A DNA stretch of 64,000 bases from Liolophura sinensis. Taxonomy: Eukaryota; Mollusca; Polyplacophora; Chitonida; Chitonidae. How positions within the stretch are numbered: position 1 is the stretch's first letter; every line of letters begins with the position of its first letter. The notes below the pieces were generated by a model that saw only the letters and a list, made by a program, of their open reading frames with translations, made no database searches and was not told the DNA's origin. The translations under genes and the position numbers were made by a program. Where the stretch lies: positions 8,387,608 through 8,451,607 of the forward strand of contig NC_088299.1 of assembly GCF_032854445.1 (NCBI RefSeq), read 5' to 3'. Below are positions 28,001-42,400 of the stretch, one piece after another.

Positions 28001-30433
28001 GGCCGTGGGACCATCATACAGTGAAATCATCTCCTTTGTCATTTTACTTCCAATTGGTGTGGCCGTGGGAACATCATACAGTGAAAACATCTCCTTTGTC
28101 ATTTTACTTCCAATTGGTGTGGCCGTGGGACCATCATACAGTGAAATCATCTCCTTTGTCATTTTACTTCCAATTGTTGTGGCTGTGGGACCATCATACA
28201 GTGAAATCATCTCCTTTGTCATTTTACTTCCAATTGGTGTGGCCATGGGACCATCATTCAGTGAAATCATCTCCTTTGTCATTTTACTTCCAATTGGTGT
28301 GGCCGTGGGAGCATCATACAGTGAAATCATCTCCTTTGTCATTTTACTTCCAATTGGTGTGCCCGTGGGACCATCATACAGTGAAATCATCTCCTTTGTC
28401 ATTTTACTTCCAATTGGTGTGGCTGTGGGACCATCATACAGTGAAATCATCTCCTTTGTCATTTTACTTCCAATAAGTGTGGCCGTGGGAGCATCATACA
28501 GTGAAATCATCTCCTTTGTAATTTTACTTCCAATTGGTGTGGCCGTGGGAGCATCTTACAGTGAAAACATCTCCTTTGTCATTTTACTTCCAATTGGTGT
28601 GCCCGTGGGAGCATCTTACAGTGAAATCATCTCCTTTGTAATTTTACTTCCAATTGGTGTGGCCGTGGGACCATCATACAGTGAAATCATCTCCTTTGTC
28701 ATTTTACTTCCAATTGGTGTGGCCGTGGGAGCATCTTACAGTGAAATCATCTCCTTTGTCATTTTACTTCCGACTGGTGTGGCCGTGGGACCATCATACA
28801 GTGAAAACATCTCCTTTGTCATTTTACTTCCAATTGGTGTGGCCGTGGGAACATCATACAGTGAAATCATCTCCTTTGTCATTTTACTTCCAATTGGTGT
28901 GGCCGTGGGACCATCATACAGTGAAATCATCTCCTTTGTCATTTTACTTCCAATTGGTGTGGCCGTGGGAGCATCATACAGTGAAATCATCTCTTTTGTA
29001 ATTTTACTTCCCATTGGTGTGGCCGTGGGACCATCATACAGTGAAATCATCTCCTTTGTCATTTTACTTCCAATTGGTGTGGCTGTGGGACCATCATACA
29101 GTGAAATCATCTCCTCTGTCATTTTACTTCCAATTGTTGTGGCTGTGGGACCATCTTACAGTGAAATCATCTCCTTTGTAATTTTACTTCCAATGCCTTA
29201 CACTGATCGTCACCGTCATCATACATTAAGTAAAAAATTCTGAACTATGATGTTCAGCAACAATCAGATAAGTAAATAAATAAATCTGTTACATTACTCA
29301 TACAAACACTAGTATCTCGGTAATTGGAAATCAACAACTTACCTGTTTTTATCAATGATAATAGCCGGTCCTACAATGGAGTGATCAGCTTTCAGGTTGT
29401 CAAGGAGATAGACCTGGGTATCCAGGTAGCCCGACTCAAAGTAACAGGATACTACCTGTCAGGTGCAGGTGTGGAAACAAGTGATGTTCAATTGGATGTG
29501 ATTTGATTGATTGGTGTTTTACGCCGTACTCAAGAATATTTCACTTATACGACGGCGGCCAGCATTATGGTGGGAGGAAACCGGACAGAGACCGGGGAAA
29601 ACCCACAACCATCCGCAGGTTGCTGGAAGACCTTCCCACTTGCAGACGAAGAGGAAGGCAGCAAATTGGATGTGATACATTCCAGCAGATGACATAAAAC
29701 ATACATACAATATACATGTATATCACCGGAACAGAATGTAAACATTAGGAAAACAATAAGATTATGGCAAATCAGGTTATTTGTGGAGACCTAGAGAAAC
29801 CACAGCAATGGTTTCCCAGCCTAGTTGTCTCCCAGTTACATGTACAAAGCTTATGAGTTGAGGAAACCAGGCAGAGATCAAGAAAAGTTTACATGGCATT
29901 GGTCTCCCAACCTCATGGTTTCCAAGCCGCACAGCTTATGAGTGATAAGGACGTGGCAGTTTATGAGAAACCGCAGTGCCTCACTAGACATGCTGAAGAT
30001 ATGAAACAAGGCATTCAGAGAACTCCAATAGTTTGCCCCAGTTCAGAAGTCTGTGAAACTGCATAATGTTCAAGTCAGGTGATACGTTCAAGTGCTGACC
30101 TCTAAACCAAAATTAAAATAAAATGAAACTGTCATACACAGGTATTACATGTATTTTATTACATTCGATAGTGCTATGATCTTGCCATTAAATTAACAGG
30201 AAAGGCCAAAGTTATTATACTATCACATAAATAACTTTTCTTCCCTCTCGCAATACTTCTCCTTACTTCATGCAGACAAGCTAAAAGCCATTTGTGTATG
30301 TTGGAAGGTCTGTCAGCAACCTGCAGAAGGTTGTAGGTTTCCCCTGAGCTCTGCCTGGTTTCCTCCCACTATAATGCTGGCTGGGGTCATATAAGTGATA
30401 TACTCTTGAGTATGGTGTGAAACACCAATCAAA

Positions 30434-30464
<31 letters not shown>

Positions 30465-33400
30465 AGGCATTTGGGTAATTTTCTGAGGTAACCTCTCCAT
30501 GATGCAGCTAACAGTACATAGCTTATATGTACAGCTATCATTACCACCGGGTGTCTGTCTGATCTTATTTTTCTATTTACTTGCTTGGAGTTTTATGCCG
30601 TACTCAAGAATATTTCACTTTTTCAACAGCAGCCAATAATATGGTTAGATGAAACCTGACAGATCCTGGGGAAACCCACAAGATGCTGGCAGTCCTTTCC
30701 ATGTATGAGAGGAGGTCAGCATGGGCTGGACTTGAACTCATGGCCATTGTATAGGTGAGAGACTCCTGGGTCATTGCACTGCTCTGTTACATTAAAGTAC
30801 ACTCCTAAACCCGTTTACCAATTTCTTCCTTTATTTCACCCTTTATACCTTCTTTTCTTTCGCGCATTTGGTCCATTAACAATTTTTTTATTTCTAACAG
30901 CCGTACATACCGTTTGCACAGGTGGTGGTCCATCAGCAATGTCGGCTTCAACTTTCGACTCCACATTAGATTTCCCAAGACCTCGAACTCTGATGTCATC
31001 AATTATGATTGGTCGATCAGGAATGGTGAAACCAAATTCTCGTTTGTATCTGGAAAGAAAGGCAGGTGTGTTCCAGTTAGCTAATGTGAAACTAAATTCT
31101 GTTTTATGTTTGAAAATCAAACACGTCTCATCACATTTCATGCAGTCCAATGTAACATTACGCAAACTTCATCTCTCGTATACTATAAGTTTTGGGAGAA
31201 ATGTGGAAGAATTTTATAAAGTTGATTTATGTTCACCACACAGCAACATTATGTTTGTCAGCTGACACAATTTTAGCAAGATTACCCTAAATAATCTAAA
31301 ATTTCGACCATGACTAAGTTACTCAGGTTTCCAGATTCTGTGAGTTCTACTGATTTTAGAAAGGTGCTTTTAGAGTTGCTTGGAAGGTAGGATGATATCC
31401 TACTGGGAAAATGTAAATTTTAGCCCCAGAAGTAATATCTCAAGACATTTGCTTGCATAAATGCTCTTTTGTGGTCGAATTTTTAGGTCATTTACAGTAA
31501 GCATAAATCATCCCCACTCCCCCCGCCCCCCCACCAAATATATTCGTGAAAATCTGAGTCTAACCTTTGCGTGAAAGCTTCCCGAAAGTTGCCATAGCGA
31601 CTACTGGCGCCACCCTGTTGACAATCCCCAGCGGTCACCATTAAGGCACAGTCTGTTTTGTTGTATCTCAGATGAAGAAATGACGTAGTCTCAATCTGAT
31701 CTCTACAAAATCATGTCAGATTGAAATTTGAACAACGCCTTCAGAGAATTCCACCAGCTCACCTGCTATAGATGTCAACTAGACAGTGGAATCAGAATAA
31801 AGATAAAAGTTGTAAAGTGATATGGTGGTAAAGACATCATTGTGGTGAGATTGTGCACAAAACTGAGGTAGTGGTCTTTGATATGTTAACTGTGAACTGC
31901 ACGCAGCAATCCGTGAATGATTCCAACACTGTGATTGGCTGAGCAAATGCTGAGTAATTGTAGTAATAAAACTTCATTGTGGGGTATTCGAGTACCAACT
32001 CGCCGGAGTGGTCTATTATATGCAAATCTCTTCCCATGATTGGCTATCCGTGTACTATGGGTGGCCACTGCAGCCCTCTGATTGGCTGAGCAAATAATCA
32101 GTTGACAACAATCACTGTCTGCCTGGATGGTTTAAACTTTCTGTCACAGTACAGGAGAGCACATGCATCGGCCAGTGTTATAGGCTCCCAATACTAACAC
32201 AGATGTGGAAAGCTTTCTACAGATACCGTGTATACCAGATAAATCGGTACACACCAAGGTAAATTCTTACACTCTACAAATCTGGTAAACTAGCTAGAGA
32301 GACAAAAAGCTTATCTAGATAAGTGATTGCATAATAAAATGTAGCCCTTCAAGAAAGTCTTGTAGAAATCCATGTTTACAGGAGAACAGAATGAAGTCAA
32401 TCTGAATGTGTGTCCACAAAACAGTAAAATGCTGACAAATCTGGTAAAATCCACAGAGGAACCCAATACAATAAATCTGGCAAAGTCCATAAATCTTAAA
32501 AAGCCACAGAAACCCTGTACACAAGAAACTGTGGAGACTTAATTTCTAAAGAACGTGTTTACTACAGAGAACAAATTCAAATTTCTATAACTGGTGAATT
32601 TTTCAATTTAAGTCCATCAATTAAAATTATTAAATAACATTCACAAAGCCTATAAAACTAAAACAATAAAACATTTCAACCTTCCAAACAAAAAATAACT
32701 TTAAAAACACACCATACCTTAAAGCCAAAAAAAAAAGACTAACCTTCAATCCAGGTGTGATAGCCAAAAATACAAGAGCGAAAAAAAAAAAGCTTAACCT
32801 GCCATCCAAGAATGTGCATTTACACACCATACCTTAAAGCAAAAACCTCTCTGGCCTTATGTGGGAAGGTCTGCCAGCAACCTGTGGATGGGTTTTCCCC
32901 GGGCTCTGCCTGGTTTCCTCCCACCATAATGCTGGCCGCTGTCGTATAAGTGAAATATTCTTGAGTACAGCGTAAAAACACCAATCAAATAAATAAATCA
33001 ATTAAAGCAAAAAAAAAAACAAAAAAGACTAACCTTTAATCCACGTGTGATAGCCCAATATACAAGGGCGAAAAAAAAAGCTTAACCTGCTATCCGAGAA
33101 AGTGTATTTACACACCATACTTAAGACTACAGAGCCCAAAAAAATTAAGCCTAATCTTCAATCTATGCACAATAGCCCAATATACAAGAGCTAAAAAAAA
33201 GCTTAACCTTCAATCAATGAATAAGAGCCCATTGTACATGTACAGGAACTAAAAGAGAAAGCTTAACTTTCAATCCATGTATAAGTGCCCACTATACAGG
33301 AGTTAAAACAAAAAAAAAGCTTAACCGGACACCGATACTTTCCCTCCCCATCTCACAATACCTCGCCTTACTTTATACAGGCAACCTAAAAACACGAATC

Positions 33401-36400
33401 CTAATCCACTTTCAGTGTGATTTATGCACTTTTGTAACACTATTTTGAATTCACAATAAGTATAATTTTACCACACATAAAACAAATGCCTGCAGAACAA
33501 GCTTGAATAAACACCTTGGATGTGAAAAGTTTAATGAATTAAAGCATTAGGGTACTACAAGCTAATTTATCCAGAGGCTTGTAACAAACTGTGGGTAGTC
33601 ACCAAACGCTGCCCATATTACCTCACCTCTTGAAGCCCTGTTTTAACAGCTCCTCGACACAGCTCTGTCTCAGATGGTCTATCCTCTCATCAATGAAATT
33701 TAAATTTTCTATAAAGAGTTAAAGACAAACATACACAGTATTATTAAGGTAAGGAGAAACTATTCAAAACAATGTATTGTTAGTACAATGATTAATGTCT
33801 AGACAGTGATGTTTATAGTGTATAAAAATACACTAAACATAACCAAACATTGTAACTAACTTAGTTTATTAAGCACGATCTTGCAGATCACATCTTCTGT
33901 ATCACATCTCGCATATCATGACTTGCAGATAACATTTTGCTTAATATCACTTTGTATCACTGGTATCTTTCATACTAGTCTACCTCTATCATACCTTATA
34001 ATTACATAAATATCATACCTTACACATCACACCTTTGTGCACAAGTCACACCTTACACATCACACCTTACACAAGTCACATTTTACACAAATCACAACTT
34101 ACAAAACACACCTTACACATCACACCATGCACAAGTCATACTTTACATACCACGCCTTACACAAATCACAACTTACAAATGTACACACCACATCACACAA
34201 ATCACACCTTACAAGTCACAACTTACACAAATCGCAACTTACACATCACATCTTACACATCACACCTTTACACAAGTCACACCTTACACATCACACCACA
34301 CACAAATCAAAACTTACACAATCACACTTTACACATGTCACACCTTACACAAGTCACACAAATCACATCTTACATATCACACCTTACACAAATCACAACT
34401 TACACATTACACATATCACACCTTACACAAGTCACACCTTACACATCACACCGCACACAAGTCACACCTTACACATCACACCTCACACAAATCACAACTT
34501 ATACATCACACTTGACACATGTCACACCTTACACAAGTCACACCTTACACATCACAACTTACACACCATAATTACACATCACACCTTACACAAGTCACAC
34601 GTTACATATCACACCTTACACATCATACTTACACATCACAACTTACACATCATACTTACACATCACACCTTACACAAGTCACACCTTACACATCACACCT
34701 TACACATCACACCTTACACATCATACTTACACATCGCACCTTACACATCACACAAATCACAACTTACACATCACACCATACACAAGTCACATCTTACACA
34801 TCATACCTTACACAAGTCACAACTTACACATCATACCTTACACATCACACCACACACAAGTCACACCATACACAAGTCACACCTTACACATCACACCTCA
34901 CACAAATCAAAACTTACACATCACACTTTACACATGTCACACCTTACACAAGTCACACAAATCACATCTTACATATCACACCTTACACAAATCACAACTT
35001 ACACATCACACATATCACACCTTACACAAGTCACACCTTACACATCACACAGCACACAAGTCACACCTTACACATCACACCTCACACAAATCACAACTTA
35101 TACATCACACTTGACACATGTCACACCTTACACAAGTCACACCTTACACATCACAACTTACACACCATAATTACACATCACACCTTACACAAGTCACACG
35201 TTACATATCACACCTTACACATCATACTTACACATCACAACTTACACATCATACTTACACATCACACCTTACACAAGTCACACCTTACATATCACACCTT
35301 ACACATCACACTTTACACATCATACTTATACATCGCACCTTACACATCACACAAATCACAACTTCCACATATCACACAAATCACATCTTACACATCACAC
35401 CATACACAAGTCACATCCTTACACATCATACCTTACACAAGTCACAATTTACACATCATACCTTACACATCACACCACACACAAGTCACACACAAGTCAC
35501 ACCATACACAAGTCACACCTTACACATCACACCTCACACAAATCAAAACTTACACATCACACTTTACACATCATACTTACACATCACACCTTACACAAAT
35601 TACAACTTACACACCACACCTTCACATATCACACTTTACATATCACATCAAACTACACACCGCACCTTACACACCCACACCTTGACCCTGCCTCACAGCC
35701 TCACCTGTCTGGTAGACTTTAGCACAAGGTTCCTGACATTCGTGCACAACATCAGCCTGCGCCATCCCATAGGCTGACAAAATACCAGCATACCTGGGGA
35801 CAAGGGCATTCAGTTTCCTCATCAGTAAATGTCTAAGAATTAACAGTGTAAATGTATTAGTTTACTCCACTGGCTTATTGTGGGGCTATTAAAATAAATT
35901 CTCTTCATTTCATCAAGGAAACACAATATAGGTTCCTATTTATTTCCTAATTTATTTATTAATTCAATAGTGTTTTATGCGTGCTCAAGAATATTTCGCT
36001 TTAAAGTATGTGACTGCAGCGAGCTTTATGGTGGGAGAAAACACATACGACACGAGAGGAAGTCATTAATTTGCCCTAGCACACTGTAAACAACTCGGCC
36101 AAGGAGGTTTTATGTGCATTTCGGTATTGCTGAAACTCGACAATTTAAAAAATACAACCACTGAAATGAAATACTTTCATGAGGATTAGCTCAGAGCAGC
36201 TATGACCTCACTGCAAAACTATTAATAAACATAATTCCTAGGGTCACTAACTTGTGGATGAAGACTTGAGTCATGCCCAGTGACCTGGCTATAGCACATG
36301 CATGTTGACCTCCAGCACCTCCAAAACAGGACAAGATGTGACGTGACGTGTCGTGACCTTGGGCCTGAAATGTCATTCATGTGTCCACATTACACTATTA

Positions 36401-39400
36401 AAATCAGGATGTCACTTGTCCTAAAATCAGTGAGAGACACACTAAGGTAAAGTGGAAAATACATAATGGGGATGGGGGGGGCCCCAGATTTTTTAATCCC
36501 ATGAGGTGGCGCTGGTGTGAAGCAGGACTTTGCAGAGCCATTGTTACGTCCAAAATGGATTGTTGCATAAAGTCTACATCCTTAGAATGTATCAGTTTCT
36601 ACTAAAACATATTTACTGTCTTTAACGTGATGTCATCATGATGAGCTGGGAAGGAAACATTCGACGTCAACAAAATGACGTCAAGATCCTGATGCAGGGT
36701 GTTTGACAGGTCCTCACTGTATCTTAATTAGCATTTCTACCTTTGATCACATTGGAGGTTTCAGCAATTATACAAAAAATCTTTGTCAAACACTACCAAA
36801 AAAGTCAAATCTAGTAACAAACCTGAGTCAATGCTCTTATTGGTCGACACATTGTCTCGTTAGCAACCTGAATGAATCCCATAGCAACCTCCTCAACAGT
36901 CATTGGCTGTTTCCTAGACACCTCTGATTGGCTGATTATAAACTCATTGACCTTCAAATACATTGGAAATCTGAGACGTCTCACAATGCTTTTTGAAAAT
37001 ATAATTCCAGCATTTAAAGTATGTCTAAAATATTTAACATAAGCTGAACACAGTCATTGCACATATATAAATTTACATGAAATATAAAGAAAGCAAAACA
37101 TAATTGATTTAGGTTGCTGGTACAAAAAAAAAAAAAAACATCACTAAAATTTATGGGATCTTTGGGTGTCAAAACCAATAAATTGACTGAAAACCTTTGA
37201 AAATGAATTTCACACCTCATCAGCCAGTTTTTTCATTGTGTTCACAGTCAAAGGCTTATCCAATGGTTGGTCCTCCGTTGGTCCAAAAATGTGCGGGAAA
37301 TACTGTGGGAGGATTCTGCCAAGGCATAAATTTGCATCTGTCACCGTGAGAGGGCCTCCTGGTGTGAAAAAAACAACAAAAAGATTGTAATTTATTGTTC
37401 ATTCTTGTCCTCACGACAAAATTTTGTAGTATTCATTCATTTTACGAGAATAATGTTTAATTTGGCTTGGACTGAAGTTGAAATAAGATGAGAAAAGGTA
37501 CCTATGCAATTTCTGTCTGATAAACACCATTTGATCCTAAAAAAGATGACACCAATTTCAATTTGTGCTTTTTGTCAAAAAACAAAAATAAAAACAAAAC
37601 TGAAAATGAATCTTTTTATTTTGTCTGATCTCGAAATTTCTAAGTGAGCTGAAGGATATATCAGATAAATGATGGCAGTATGGACCACGGGCAGATGAAA
37701 CGGTACTGCCCAGAATTTAGCAAACCTTTCTGATAGCAGACTGGTCCTGGATGAGCCCCAGCAGACTCTGGGCCCACTACAAACATCCCTGCCCGGAAAA
37801 ACAGCATGGAACCTCCCCCAGCCGCTACCGTGTTGATGTCCAGCTGCAAGAGACAGATGAACATACAAAATTCTGTTTTTAAAATTGTAATTTACGGGAC
37901 ATGAAGACTTTGACATTCATTTTACTTTTGTATTTTGACCTATACTTATCAAATCTCTGAACACAAGAAAAACCAAGCCAACAACATTAGTACCTTGAGA
38001 AAAAAGATAAAAGAGGGAAAATATTGGTTTCTTAAGAGATAAATCAATATTTTTTTTTTTCAGGAATTCAATCGTGTAAACATACAAATAAATTTCAGAT
38101 AACAGAAAAGCAAACCTGCCTGAGGCGCTTGGATGGTGACACCAGCTGTTGTGGTTTCAAATACATGTTCAAATTCGCCTGCATATCGACTCACATCTGT
38201 GGATGTTCCTGAACAAAATTAAAACACATCTGTTCAATGTAAAACCGTGTAGCATTGATCTTACACATAAGAGTCTATTTTTCACATACATGTCCACTGT
38301 GTGTGGTATCTGTCACCTAAACACAATTTAAAGGATACATGAAATGTATGATTTTCATTTATTAATATGCAATTAATATGAAGTTCCACAAAAATTATCA
38401 TCCTCGTTTGTGAGAATGGGGTGGGTATGGGTGGGCATTGGTTAACCAACACACATATCCTAAGCCTACAGTGGGTCAGTTACAGTTACAGTTGTGACAT
38501 TCAAATTGATAGCTGTCAAAATAACCCTGTGGAAGGCAGATTGTGAATAGTTGGTGCTAAGCTTGTCTCACCAAGCTGGTAAATTCAGGGATTTACGCCA
38601 TTTCCAAAAAGTTTCGACCATTGGCAAAAAGCATGCATAAAATAGTTTGAGATGTAAAATATGTCCCCAAAATGAAAGTATTTTTACATTTACTTAATTT
38701 TGGTAGGAATTCATTTTTCATATAAGCATAATTTTTGTTCTTGGTTTACTTTTCATGAATGCACTAAATGTAATGACTACACATTGAAAAAGAGATACAT
38801 GAAATATTATCTGACACACTGCTGACAGTCAACACCACATTATCATCCATGAGTAAGATGGACACCCACATGATATTAAATATCAGTGTAATAAAAAATA
38901 TGCAGAAATGCCAGACATGTTTGATATCAACTTCCACACTACTCCCTGACTGGCAACACAACAGTTCATATATTGCCATATGCATTGTGCTTCCTCACTG
39001 AAACCACATGTTTCAGTCACAACAAGCCACAAAGTTATAAAATAATGACACCACATCAACCTACATGTATCAATCAAATACTGTGTAGAGCAAAAAAGGT
39101 TGTTTTTGGCTAATTTAAGGCAATGGAATTAAATTCGAAATTAATTTTAGGGTATTTTACGTCTGGACAAATGAGACTTCCTTACCACCCATATCAAAGC
39201 CTATCACAGGTAGATCGGACACTTTCTGATATGTCGTTAAGGCATATCCCACAACGCCACCTGCTGGTCCAGATAAAATTGCACGCGATCCGTTGAACCT
39301 GTGTCAGAGAGCTTTTTTATATATCTTTAAAAGGATAATGCCTCAACTCTTCATACACCCAAGAACATGCAATAACACGCCTTGCAGTTTAGATCAAACT

Positions 39401-42400
39401 TTTTTATCTGTATAATTTGATTTTGTGGATGAAACTATAATGGCTGTTGGTCAACATAAAGGTTTAAACAATGTAGCCATGCTTACAATGCTGCTTCACT
39501 GGGAGGACTTTCAGAACACAACATCTTGCAGGAAATGAGCTTACGCCCTTATGATAGCTTAAGAGCAAATACTAGCATTGTCAGTTTTATTTTGCTTATC
39601 TGACTATTCTGGAAACAACATACTCGAGAACTTTTCACTTATAGCTCTGCGTAGTGTAACATTAGCAGAAGACCATTGGTATTCCATTAACAGATTAACA
39701 AAAAGAATAGATTTACCTCTCCATGGGAGTTAACCCTCCGTCAGACTGCATGAATAATGTCCTGGTGCCCTGTAATATACGTGTTGTTTAAGTGCCTGGC
39801 TCTTTGTATCAGACTAAGAGGTTCCTTCCATTAGACAATGGGGTTCTTTCTATCAAACTTATTGGTTCTTTCTGTAATATTAAGAGTCTTTCTGCCAGGT
39901 CAAGGGGCTCTTTCTATCAGGACAAGGGGCTCTTTCTATCAAGCTAAAAGTTTCTTGCTGAGATTAAGAGGTTCTTTTAATCACAGGATTGAGTGTATTC
40001 TATCAGTAAGTGTTTCTTTCTATCAAGTTAAGAGGCTCTTTCTATCAGACCAAGGGGCTCTTTCTATCAGGTTAAGAGGCTCTTTCTATCATACAAGGGG
40101 CCCTTTCTATCAGACAAGGGTCTCTTTCTATCAGACTAAGAGGCTCTTTCTATCAGATCAAGGAGCTCTTTCTACCAAGCTAAGAGGCTCTTTCTATAAG
40201 ACTAAGAGGCTCTTTCTATCAGACCAAGAGGCTCTTTCTATCAGACCAAGAGGCGCTTTCTATCAGACCAAGAGGCTCTTTCTATCAGATCAAGAAGCCC
40301 TTTCTATCAGACCAAGAGGCTCCATCTATCAGACTAAGGATGCTTTTTACATGAACCTGAAAGGATGTTTCTGTCTTCATTACAGGCTATATTTGTTTTC
40401 TAGGATATCTTTCTATTTCTAATGATGTTCATGGCAAATGTAAAATATTCATGCAGCCTTTAAGAAACACGGAGATGTGACACAAAATCATCTCTGCTCA
40501 TGTTGTTCACTGGCTGACTTAATTCAGCGATTAGATTTGTAACGTGGTATCTCATGTACAAAAAAAGGAAATAGACACACACACAAAAACCAAAAGAAGT
40601 GTGAAATACAAAGCAGTCCAACTTCTTCTGATATAGTTTTGTTTTTCTCCCACGTGTACACTTTATTTTCAACAAATGAAATGTTCATGACCTTGATAGA
40701 AGAAATGGCATTCATGATATAGCCATATTCTATAACCATATATCTCACCTTCAGACCATTTTGGAATCCTCTAGCAAAGCCCTGTACATATTTCTGTATA
40801 CAAGGTGTGAGGAAGGCATCGGCACAGGCTGTCAACAACAACAATATGTTACACACATTTACACACTATATGTCAATGACAGCAATAAACATAGCAGTTT
40901 TGGTCAACAACCAGAACTGCCCACAAAAGTATCAAATAATAAACAATGCATTTAGATATCTGATTGTTCTCATGTGATTGCAAAAAAATCATCAGCGCAA
41001 ATATGACTGAAATTTTGATATTATTTTAGAGTAGTCCACATCAAGTAAAATATCAGCCTCATCTGTGCATATATTAAAGTTCATAAAATTTATGAACTGG
41101 GTTGCATTATAACTTTTTCAAACATCATTTTAACACTATAAAGTGTACAGGTATGTATTTATTTATTTGATTGGTGTTTCATGCCTTACTCAAGAATATT
41201 TCACTCATACGACAGGAGGCAGCATTATGGTGGGAGGAAATCGGGTAGAGCATGGGGGAAGTACAGGTATGAGTCTGATATTTACTTCAAGCTTTTTCTG
41301 GCAAATTCAGAACATTTGATTCAATTAACGAAAATTAATTAACAGGCTTACCTGTGAACCCCCTGGGAACAATACGCACCATGGGCATGACCCCTGAGGA
41401 GAGAGAGACATGGCTCAGGCCCATCTCACGCGCTAGCTTTTCAACCACTTTCTCGTGGCCACTGTACCTGTGTCACACACAAATCACACACAGTCACTAT
41501 CTACGCTTAAAACTTGTCCCAGCCACTATGGATACTAATTGTAGAATTTGACAGGTGTTTTACATGATCCTGAAAATACTGTGTTTGGCCGAAAATTCCT
41601 CAGAAAAATATATTTCATGCGCAAAGAAGCCACAAAATATTACACTTGGTGCTAAAAATGACATTTTTAAAATAGGATATCATACTCCTCATGAAAAAAC
41701 ACTTTGAAACATTTATCTAAAAGGTCTGCTTCAGAGGTGGTAGATCCAGGGTCAATCCTGGGTTGAGTCACAACTAAGACCTTAAAAGAGGAAGTTGTAA
41801 CTTCCTAGCTTGGTGTTCAGCATGAAGGGGATAGTGCAATGACTAGTTGACCCGTATCAGTATAATGGCTCGGGCGGGGCGGCTTACTTGCCTTCGGTAA
41901 GACGTCTCAGTGAAGCAGCACTAGATAAAAGAGCGGTGGAGATCCTTCCCGCAACAAGGAGGCACATTACACGTACATGCACCCTAATGACTCCTTCGCC
42001 GTCATATGAGTGAAAAAATTGTTAAGTACGACGTTAAACCCCAAGCACTCACTCACTCACTCTGTCCAAAAGTAGGAGAACTCTCAAAATTAAGCAAAGA
42101 GAGCAACTTAGCCATAGTCAAAACTTTAGGTGAACTGCAGCATTTTCACTTAAAATATGTGTCCTCTTTTCATTGTCATGTTTTTATTCCATTTTCCAAG
42201 ATTCTAACATAATTTAGTTAACTTCAAAAGGTGAACTGCTCCCGCCAACACTAAGATGCCGAATTAATCATTTCTTACGTGTATGAATGCATCAACACCA
42301 CAGCCACAGAGTTAATTCCCTTGTTTTTGATACGCTGAAAATCATCTCTTAACTTGTCCAAGTTCACGGGCTGCCAGACTTCCAGCTGAAAATTATAAAA

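Noticed and set aside
27222-29243. 673-codon open frame
   Set aside because: It is an open frame of the 60-bp minisatellite. Other frames and the opposite strand are equally open, and it lies inside an OPLAH intron.
27222-35690. CRISPR-like arrays
   Set aside because: These are direct tandem repeats without unique spacers, in a eukaryotic intron.
34035-35777. Thr/His/Ser-rich open frames up to 388 codons
   Set aside because: Translations of the AC-rich tandem array. The last one runs over an OPLAH exon in the wrong strand.
39838-40422. 194-codon plus-strand frame
   Set aside because: Covers the 22-bp minisatellite in OPLAH intron 6. Low-complexity translation.
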